64,000 nt of DNA from Agrostemma githago (Eukaryota; Streptophyta; Magnoliopsida; Caryophyllales; Caryophyllaceae): contig OY288248.1 of NCBI GenBank assembly GCA_958450325.1, forward strand, positions 2,852,001-2,916,000. The letters run 5' to 3'. Every line of letters begins with the position of its first letter. Position 1 is the stretch's first letter. Below, one piece after another: positions 55,356 through 64,000 of this stretch. The translations under genes were made by a program, and so were the position numbers. The notes under the pieces are model-generated. The model was given only the letters and a program-made list of their open reading frames with translations. It had not been told where the DNA came from and did not search any database.

Positions 55356-55570
55356 AGGTCTCCTGAGAGACGGTCTCTCATCAACTTTAATGACTTTACT
55401 GAGAGACTAAGTACAAATGGAAGTAACAGTGGTACCAAACCTAATAGGGTACGCTTGTTATAAAAAGTACAAAACAAAGTTGTCATTTAAATGTACGAAT
55501 ATGACATAGAGTAGTACTTAAGGGCGGTCTCTCAATATAACTGAGAGACCGCCTCTTCCAAGATCTTGTG
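55356..55570. mobile_element. GAGAGACGGTCTC-type MITE
   Basis: AGGTCTCCTGAGAGACGGTC at the left and GAGAGACCGCCTCTTCCAAGA at the right, closely similar to 27999-28230. It stands tail-to-tail with 55041-55310, separated by about 45 bases. Confidence 0.75.
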
Positions 55571-55886
55571 ACTTTTGAATCAAAAAATATTCATGGATGT
55601 CCCACTGATTTACATTTCGGGTGGGTGGATACCACGGGATACGAGGATGGAACCGAAAGAGTTTGGAAAAAAAACCGAATGAGACAGTGACAGTCTGAGT
55701 CTGACAGTGTGGTGTGTGCTACAGTAGTACGCCAAAAACCCAGCTCCTGCTCCTGCTCCTGCAACTGCAAACTCACTCTTCCTCTTTCCTCTCCATCTCC
55801 CTCACCTAATTTCTTCCCCAATTCAATTCCAAAAATGCTTCCCAATTTCTAGGGTTTTCACTCATCAATCACCTGCACTTGCAAAA

Positions 55887-58800
55887 ATGGCGATCCCACA
55901 TTCTTCCTTGATCTTACTCATTTTCTCACCACTTTACCTCCACTTATGCTGCGCTCGTATATTCACTTTCGAAATGCACCATCGATACTCTCACCAAGTC
56001 AACATTTGGTCTCAATCAAGTGCGAAACACCATAGTAGTGCTACTAATCCTAGCTTCAGTCGGAAAAAATGGCCAAAGAAAGGTTCGTATGAGTATTACG
56101 CGGATTTGGCGGCGCGTGATCGTTACTTCCGTGGTCGAAAGATCTCGGAAATCGAGGAGCCTATGGCGTTTTCCGATGGTAACTCGACTGTTCGAATCAG
56201 CGCTTTGGGATTGTATGTTACGCCTCTTTCCTCTTTTTTCAAACTGTATTCGATTTCGATTTATTGCTCCTTCTGTTTGGTTCTCTAATGGTGTAATCAG
56301 TTTCAAAGAAGAAAAAGAAAATTGAGAAACAGCTAAAAAATTGAACTATTGATGATTTATGTACTCGTGTCCGACTCTTAGACACTCAGACTCTTCATTT
56401 TAAACCAAAACATGTCGCGTTTTCATAAAAATAGCCGAATCAGATAGTTCTAAACGAGTCCGAGCAACATAGATAATGATAATAGTGTTGTTGTTTATGT
56501 GATATAGTTTGCATTATGCGAGTGTGACACTGGGGACGCCGGGGAAGAAGTTCTTGGTGGCGTTGGACACGGGCAGTGATTTGTTTTGGGTGCCTTGTGA
56601 TTGTTCCCGTTGCGCTCCTGTTGATGGTTCCATTTATGCATCTGTAAGCCTCTTTTCGTACTCTGGTTGGTTTTTTTCATTATGTTTTGTGTTGTTCTAG
56701 TCAGAAGTTGACTGTGAGACCCCGTTGTAAGTGTTTCAATTAATAGTGATCTATTAGGATCATTGTGGGTCACTAACATGTGTGTGTCGTATTGAGGAAT
56801 GACTGGAGACATCGTACCCCCTACTATTTTGTGAGTAGAAGCCTATTTGGTGGCTTTTGATGATGATAATGATGAACTAGGTCATGGTGCATCAATCATC
56901 GAGGCATTGTTAGAGGCTCTAATAAAACACAAAGGGGGCTCGTTAGAGGCGTTGTTAATTGGTGATGAGTTGTTCATGTTGATACAAAAGTTTGATTAAT
57001 AATGCTTCAAGTTAGTCAAAGAGTTGGGAACTTGAGTTTCTATGAATAGGTGGTACTAGTGTGGTTTTATTAATAGTCGTGGTGGTCTTGCCAGCCTCGT
57101 TTCTGACATGCACACATGCTAGGGTGGCACCGAGACATTTCATAAGGTGGAGTGTTGTGTTCAGATGTCTTTCTTTCTCAAGATGGCTTTCATCAAAATC
57201 AATCAACCATATAACTGTTTACATTTATGGGGAGGATGAGTTTTCGGTCAATGTAACATCTTGCAGACACAAGTGGTCGTGATGGGCCTGAATAAAAGAA
57301 AAAATCACAACACACCCTTTGAATTTTTTCAAGAAAATGTTGAGAAATCAGTCCAAACATCACAACAGCTTTCAGATGCTCATAGGTGGTGCTCAAAAGT
57401 CAAAATTTACCCTCAATTATTTAGGGTAGGCAATGTATACTACCTTTAAGGTTATTGGTGGAGAGGATTCTTGGATCAGCTCATCAGATTGGGTAGTGCT
57501 AGGTTGTCTAAAGTTAGTGCTGAGAACCTCAATGCTGGACACAGTTACCTTGCATGGTTGGATACACGGAATTCGAAGGTCATACACAATGTGCGGATAA
57601 GTATCCCAACTTCCCAAGGCATTATGTATATATCATTATGAATTTTATAAGAAATTTCTCAAGAGCCAAAGTTAAATATTGTGCTTAAAAAGCTCATTTT
57701 ACCTAATACGATATTCTAGATCGGTTATTCATTCACCCATCAGGCCTATTGAAGGGGAGAAGATTTTGGTAGAAATATCTTCTTATTGGTGAAAATGGTT
57801 CTCGTTCAAAGTGGTCTCAAAGTGTCTACAAGTTCGTGATATTGACCTCAATTCATTCCAACTTAAATTCCAACACAGTTGTGTAGAATGGGTCTTGAAT
57901 TGATTAATTTTGAAGGTTTTTGATTCATATTAAATACAATGTACAAGGTCTTTTCAAAATTTGATTTAAAACTATATAGAAAGCTTTCTAGGCAATATCT
58001 TCTGCTCCAAAGTTTACACAAGTTAATATTTAGAATTTGTTATTCATTGAACCGTTGCGGTTTGTGAGGAGGGGATTGTTGAGTAAGTTATTGTCTAATA
58101 GGGTAAAAATGGGTCTAGTTATTGGGTTGTTGTGGTCCTACAATGTCTACGAGTCAAGAACCTCAACACATTCTTACATAGTTTTCCAGAGTGATCTTAA
58201 AATGCTGAATTTGAAGTTTCTGATACAAATTACAAAGTCGGACGAATCCTAAAGTATTACTCAATGTACTTTGAACTATATACGGAGTAGAAAAGATTTT
58301 AGAGTCGTATTATGCTCAAAAATCATCGTATACGGTATACCCAAGATGATATTATGGTCTTCGTGTGTGTGTAGAAGATACCGCTGACAACTTTAACAGA
58401 ATATGTCACTTTTTCCTCGGAATGCTGAATTATCAAATTGCTGGCAAAGATAGGTGTAGTCACTTGTTTGGGGTTGTATAAAGTTGGCAATGAGTTAGTG
58501 TACTGTGGTAAGATCTGTGATTATGGGTAGCAGTAGGCTAAAGGTGGCCAGATCTATCGGTTGGAGGGAGAGTGGTTTCAATGACAGAGTGGATAGGCTT
58601 AGAGTGATATAACCACAGGCAACGCTGAAAAAGTGAATATAATAGTGCTTCTTCTAGACAAGCTGGCTGAGAAGTAAATGTATAGAATCAAATAGGATAG
58701 AGTATTAAGAAGCGCATACCATGAACATTGTTCATGTGAACTAATCCTTTTTACCAGTATGCCATATTGTAGAGGGAAGAAATTGGACTTGATGTACAAG

Positions 58801-61800
58801 ATAGAGAGCTCAAATCCCATCTTATGATATAATTAGACTGCTCCTGTCACCTGATGTCATTATATGTATACCGTGTAGAAGCTCATTTTTGGTTATTTGG
58901 GTTACAGTTGAGTGAATCTCTTGTCAGAATATGGAACCTCTGATTCTTCTGGTTTTCTGAACTTAAAGTAGACAGTAATAAAATAAAACGGATCTCATAA
59001 CTACTTGTGATCTACGACGAAGTAGCTATCTGTATCTGACATTTTCAAAGCAATATTTATCATGGTTGTTGCGAAAACAGTTGCCCTTAAAAGACGAGAA
59101 TGAGACTGGTAAAATTCTGTCATAGGTGGAACTTTTACCGAGGGACAGTATGAAGTTTCTGAACTGCTAGGCCTAAAGGAAATAAGAAATTTTATAATAT
59201 GTCTTTTAACCTTTGAGCCTTGATTTTAGGTAGTATGGAGTACTTTGGGGATCTGCGATGGCTTTTTTCTATTTGTAGATAAAGGCGCTAATAGTATGTT
59301 TTGGGGGTGTGACAGGATTTTGAGCTTAGCATATACAACCCCAAAACGTCATCTACGAGCAAGAAGGTGTCCTGCAGCAATAGCTTGTGCCTACACCAGA
59401 GCAAGTGTCCAGGAACATTCAGCCAATGCCCTTATGCAATCTCTTATGTTTCTGCGGAGACCACAACTTCTGGAATACTTGTGGAGGATGTTCTCCATTT
59501 GTCTACAGAAGAGCGTCATCATGAATTGGTTGAGGCATACATTACTTTTGGGTGAGTTTCGTTGGTAGATTTTTTTCTAACTTGTATGGACGTGTATCCG
59601 TATCTGCCTACTGCTTTTTATAGCTAGAATAAAAAGCCCTTGACGGGCTACAAGCAAGAATATCCTCGTGTCGTCTGACTAAGAGCTCAAAAAAAGCAGT
59701 TTGACTGTACACTAAATGAATTCAGATAAGCTTCTTCAATATATTTGAAGTATTTAACCGGCATTGACCCAATGACTTAGAACTAACATTTTTACCGGTT
59801 TATCTCGTGTTGTTTTGTCGGCACTTGCATCCTTGATACTGTACTTTTTAAACTAATATAGGCTTTTACAGTTGTGGGCAAGTTCAAACTGGTTCCTTCC
59901 TGGATGTGGCAGCTCCTAATGGTTTATTTGGACTTGGTATGGAGAACATATCAGTACCCAGCATACTATCTAGAGAAGGTTTCACACCTGACTCCTTCTC
60001 CATGTGTTTTGGGCGTGATGGGGTCGGAAGGATTAGCTTTGGGGACAAAGGCAGCCCCAACCAGTACGAAACTCCATTCAATGTGAACCCCTTACAGTAA
60101 GTGGTAAACTCCACATTCGTCCTGGTGTACTTGATCAAAACTGGAACATAGATCCGATCTTATCATTGCCTATATATCTTCTCAGGTTTATGCTCTTATA
60201 TCTGTTTTGTTTCGCAGCCCTACTTATAATATAACTGTAACTCAGATTCGGGTTGGAACAGCCGCCAATGATGTTGATTTGACTGCTCTTTTTGATTCTG
60301 GGACATCGTTTACATATCTGGTTGAACCAGCTTATACTAAGCTCACAGAAAATGCAAGTATTTTATCATATTCAATTTGATGCTCTCCGTTTTTTTTTCA
60401 GTATATGTTTTATAATTTTTCTCTCTTGCTTTGGCAGTATAATTCACAAGTTGAAGATAGGAGGCTTCCACCTGATTCAAGAATACCTTTTGAGTATTGC
60501 TATGAGATGAAGTTAGTCTATAGTTTGTAGCTTTGAATTTCTAGTCTCTAGCTGTTAAGTTAGATTTAGAGTTGTGCTATTATTCCGTCTGCTTATGTTT
60601 ATTACTTTCTTTTTTTACACCATCAGGGGTCCAAATGCAAATACTAGTTTAAATCCTACAGTGAGTCTTACTATGGAAGGAGGAAGCCATTTCACGGTTT
60701 ATGATCCTATTATTGTCATCTCGACTCAGGTAAGAGCCTTATTTATCCATATAAACATACTGTCAACTTAAACTTCCAGTAACAAGTTCTAAACAATGAA
60801 ACGATACTTAAAGTTGCTGTTTAAGTTACTACTGATTTTCCCAGATCTAAATTTGTTGCATGCAGAGAGAACTTGTATACTGTCTTGCTGTAATCAGGAG
60901 TCCAGGGCTGAATATTATTGGACGTAAGTCATTTACTCGTGACTGTTATGTTTGATAGTTACCACTTAAACATCACTACAGTGGTCGGTATATGGAAGAC
61001 CAAAAGAATGAAACGCTGATATTAGTAAGAGAGCAAAATTTATTAGTTAGGACCTTACCCATATGGTTTATCGATTCAGTTCAGTCTCAACTGCCAATCC
61101 TTTATACTCAGTCGCCTGAATTGGCACCCTTAGTTTCTCTTAAGCTTTTCTTGCCCAAGTTATGTTTTCCGAGGCTCAGTTAAAATTTTGTGATCCCAAA
61201 TATTACAATTTTATATTTCTCTTCTTAAAAAGTAGGCAAAAGACATGAAGAAAATTACTTGAAGTGTTCAGGAACCCTATTTACTACTCCTTCTATACCA
61301 ACGTAGAGACTAGAGAAAATTATTTAGCTCCCCTTCTTCCCCCTCCCCCTCCCCCTCCCTTTCCTTCCCATTTTGGTATCCAAACACACCCTTAGTATAA
61401 AATGTCGTGTAACTAATGTGACTTTTAAAAACAAAAAATCGCCTGACTGCAACTGTTTTCCCCCGAGTATAACACCGTTGTCTTTTCTGTTATTTGTGCA
61501 GAGAACTTCATGACTGGGTATCGCATAGTATTCGACAGAGAGAAATTTGTGTTGGGGTGGCTGGATTCGGATTGTAAGGCTACGTTTGTCTCCACATTCT
61601 ATCTCACACTGTATCACCTTGTCTTTACTATTCCCAGACTCTTACATTAGATACTTGCAGGTTATGACATTCAGGTTCTTAGCAACTCCGAGGGAGGTAA
61701 CACCACCACAGTTGTTCCTCCTGCAGTTGCTGCACAGCCTGAAAATAACACGGCGGACACGTCTCATACTTCAGCGGTGCAACCAATTTCTCCTCATCTT

Positions 61801-61848
61801 TGTCAGTTTTTCGCCTGTGTTATTAGCCTTCTTTTCTCAATTTCCTAA
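55887..61848 (+). CDS. Secreted pepsin-like aspartyl protease (APF1-like)
   Basis: Ten exons: 55887-56212, 56508-56643, 59316-59551, 59872-60096, 60218-60353, 60438-60511, 60627-60729, 60866-60923, 61502-61573, 61661-61848, giving 517 residues. All introns are GT-AG except intron 5, which reads GC-AG. A hydrophobic signal peptide (LILLIFSPLYLHLC) leads a short pro-region. Catalytic aspartates are in DTGS (129-132, within ALDTGSDLFWVPCDC) and DSGT (334-337, within LFDSGTSF). Cysteine-rich inserts after the first site (CSNSLC, CPGTFSQCPY) are typical of plant atypical aspartyl proteases; I recall Arabidopsis APF-type proteins. The C terminus is a Thr/Pro/Ser linker and a hydrophobic tail ending LLFSIS, suggesting a GPI anchor or membrane attachment. 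Intron 2 is 2.7 kb with no recognised content. Confidence 0.92.
56644..59315. other. Large intron 2 of the aspartyl protease gene
   Basis: 2672 bases with no recognised transposon ends or coding sequence. One TACGGAGTA copy is at 58281. The only notable point is lower AT bias than the intergenic DNA, and short GAGGC-type repeats at 56900-56955. Confidence 0.5.
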
Positions 61849-62320
61849 TTTCAACAACCCTGGCCAATCTGAAGATAATATAAACGAAATCATCAGCTGC
61901 CTCTTCCCCCCACTGTAAGTATCTAGGATCTCCATTACTGTTACTCAGTAGATAAGATATTTACACAATACGGAGTATATCAGAAATTGTGTTAGCCATT
62001 GAAACAGGCTCGGCCATGACCACATCATTTTTGGTTAAAGGTATAGTGTAGCATTTATAGCCTTTGAGAATGTTTCTTTCGCTAAATGGATCCTCTTCGT
62101 TTCGTTATGCAACGGTTCACAAACATTCTGTCGCCTTCTCTCTTCCGTTATGTTTTTTTAGATAAAATTTATGACCATTTAAGTAGAAAATGAAGCTCCA
62201 TTTCTTTTGTCGTCTTTGAGCCTCATTTCGATGAATAATTTGATTGATGATCCGTGTTAGAACATGTACTAACAAGTCTATGATCCGAGTTTTTGAGCCT
62301 CGATTAGACAAGAACACTTA

Positions 62321-62447
62321 GGCCCTGTTCTTTTGAACTTAACTGAACTTAACTTAATTTAACTAAAGTGGACTGAAATATAGAGACAAAATATGTCTCC
62401 TGGAACTGAACTGAAACTGACTGAATAGAGTCCAAAAGAACAGGGTC
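62321..62447. mobile_element. Small PIF/Harbinger-like MITE with TTA duplication
   Basis: GGCCCTGTTCTTTTGAACTT at the left pairs with GAGTCCAAAAGAACAGGGTC at the right; TTA flanks both sides (62318-62320, 62448-62450). It is 127 bp. Its body CTGAAATATAGAGACAAAATATG matches, reversed, the element at 44919-45033. Confidence 0.85.
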
Positions 62448-63487
62448 TTACTCTGTACATTATATGACCCGAGTATTTATTTTTTACGGTCGTAAATGGG
62501 ATGTTTGGATAGGATATTAAATTTGTGGTTAGTTAGTTTAGTTTAGTTTAGTTGGGTAATCCGTGTCGAAAATACTTAGATCATGGATGATGTAGTATCA
62601 AGTGGTGTTAGGTGTTGCATGAGATCGTATGAAACGCGGTAATATGACCGAGTAATAGAGTAGACCAAGTATGACTAGTTTTCCAAGGATGTCACGACTT
62701 CAAATTTATTTCTAAGTCCACCCACGCAATACAGATAAACTAAACTAAATAGAGTAATAGTACGTCGTCTGTGGAAGTCATCGCAACTGAAATAGGCGTC
62801 ATCAAAATTCAAACATTGACTTAGTACAACCACAAGTATTTTTTATTTCAAGGAAACATATATTCGAACTTGAAACCTATTTTTCACATTACTTTATCTT
62901 AATTACGGAGTATTATTAGATTAAGATTTCTTCGATAATTATTAGTAACATTATTTTTTTATGTATAGCTTGGACTAGAAGATTAGGTAAACTAGTAAGA
63001 ACCTACCATTACCTACAACTAACAATTTCCCTACTCAACGTCTCAAGTCTCAACCTGTTTCCTCAACCACTACGGTCTCACTCATTTTCAACACAGGAAA
63101 AAAATACTCCGTATTAAATAACTAGAGATCTACATGTACATAAATTGGTTTAGGAGTTTAAACTTAATTGAACTGAATTAAATTAAAGTCAGCTACAAAT
63201 GAGTTGGAAAGGGTTGAGGCTAATTGCTAAACCAAAAATAGTTGATCCCCTTGTGACAGAGGATTCGTCTTAGGAATAAAACGAGTTAAACATTACCTAG
63301 TTAGATAAGACAATCATTCTGTTGATACGAGTACTGTTTTTTGAACATACTCCAAATTTGGGATTATAACATAGTAGCATTAAAATCATCAAAAATAATC
63401 GATTCCATGATTGGTGGATCAAATATCATTCTGTTGATACTTAGTCCAATGAGTTTTGTCTTTTGTGCCCGTAACCCTTTGAAAGTT

Positions 63488-63678
63488 CGACAAGTCTTGC
63501 TTGTGACGGTTATGTCAGTCACAAACTTACGACGGGGCAAACATGTGGGTAGATAAAACAATTCACATTATTACCATTTCCTATGCATTTTGGTTTTGTT
63601 TTATCTCTCACATGAGTAGTATTTGACCCGTTGCACACTTACAACGGATATAATGACCGTCATAAGTAAGAATTTGTG
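63488..63678. mobile_element. Mutator-like MITE (GTGACGG family), complete
   Basis: CTTGCTTGTGACGGTTATG at the left and CATAAGTAAGAATTTGTG at the right with inner CCGTCATAAG. A 9-bp duplication TTGAAAGTT / TTGAAAGGT (one mismatch) lies at 63479-63487 and 63679-63687. Confidence 0.8.
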
Positions 63679-64000
63679 TTGAAAGGTTACGACAAATATA
63701 AAGTTACAAACCCTTAAACATGATTATGTGAACCAAAAAACTGGTAACCTTCCTTGACATTTCACAACACACAAGACTTTTGAGAGGAATAGTGGTCCTA
63801 CAAAATTAGTCCATTACTTTGACACATTTTTTTTAGTGAAAGATCAATATCATTAATAATAAGTCATCCGATATCTACAAACGATGTCAAATTGAACTGA
63901 ATACAAATTTGTAAAAAATAAATAAAGAACATCTTCGAGACAAAGATCGCTATTAGAATAAAGCGCTTCTGCATAGCCTTCTATATATCGCTGTTTATTG

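Larger units (their letters stand above)
52663..55886. other. MITE-rich region between CAD2 and the aspartyl protease gene
   Basis: From 53444 to 55570 nearly everything is repeats: foldback element, 60-bp tandem repeat, hAT pieces, and two oppositely placed GAGAGACGGTCTC elements. TACTCCGTA copies lie at 52886, 52924, 53695, 54187 and 55320. No gene recognised. CTCCTGCTCCTGCTCCTGC at 55746-55764 precedes the protease start. Confidence 0.6.
61849..64000. other. Intergenic region downstream of the aspartyl protease
   Basis: No gene recognised. Contents: a small PIF-like MITE (62321-62447), a complete Mutator-like MITE (63488-63678) and TACTCCGTA copies at 61969, 62904 and 63105. The protease 3' UTR should begin here. 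Confidence 0.5.

Noticed and set aside
58037..58252. Frames inside aspartyl protease intron 2
   Set aside because: Short, no domain, and flanked by no splice-compatible context; treated as intron sequence.
1..64000. CRISPR array, operon, riboswitch, tRNA or rRNA gene
   Set aside because: None seen. The only tRNA-like sequences are SINE heads with degenerate arms, and the sequence is clearly plant nuclear DNA.

Overview
The window is nuclear DNA of a flowering plant, most likely a eudicot. All ten genes are split by introns or otherwise plant-typical (GT-AG and a few GC-AG introns, a Dof transcription factor, cinnamyl-alcohol-dehydrogenase-like enzymes, a plant-type dynamin DRP3 and a malectin-domain kinesin-14). 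The intergenic DNA is AT-rich and packed with MITEs and SINEs. No autonomous transposon and no bacterial, viral or organellar gene was seen. The great abundance of Stowaway-type ends (TACTCCCTCCGT) and of the short motif TACTCCGTA made me think of Caryophyllales, but that placement is only an impression.

Layout. 1-1623: AT-rich DNA with one foldback-like element. 1624-4636 (-): GT47 exostosin-family glycosyltransferase whose first intron carries a 93-bp minisatellite. 6949-7695 (+): a small two-exon cysteine-rich protein with three repeated Cx(C)GxG modules. 7.8-11.5 kb: Stowaway MITEs and a 913-bp hAT element with perfect 8-bp target-site duplication. 11572-20488 (-): a complete 20-exon DRP3-type dynamin. 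20.5-23.4 kb: MITEs. 23453-27017 (+): VID27/CYPRO4-like protein with an internally duplicated intron. 27349-28757 (-): GIY-YIG domain protein, convergent with the VID27-like gene, stop codons about 330 bp apart. 30469-36355 (+): 19-exon malectin-domain kinesin-14. 36.4-41.4 kb: gene-poor DNA. 41399-42085 (-): intronless Dof factor. 43856-46349 and 49721-52662 (-): tandem pair of CAD/mannitol-dehydrogenase-like genes with identical sizes for exons 1-4. 53-55.6 kb: cluster of nested foldback, hAT and other MITEs. 55887-61848 (+): 10-exon secreted aspartyl protease. 61849-64000: MITEs.

The genes do not form a pathway or operon-like system. They cover cell-wall/glycan work (GT47), organelle division (DRP3), microtubule motors (kinesin-14), DNA processing (GIY-YIG), transcription (Dof), phenylpropanoid-type alcohol metabolism (CAD pair) and secreted proteolysis (aspartyl protease). 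For every multi-exon gene I joined exons by reading splice sites and checking phase; each model gives one uninterrupted frame. The most notable things are the enrichment of the 9-mer TACTCCGTA (25 exact copies), the three-module cysteine-rich protein, the CAD copy with an altered proton-relay histidine, three GC-AG introns, and several non-autonomous elements whose target-site duplications can still be read.
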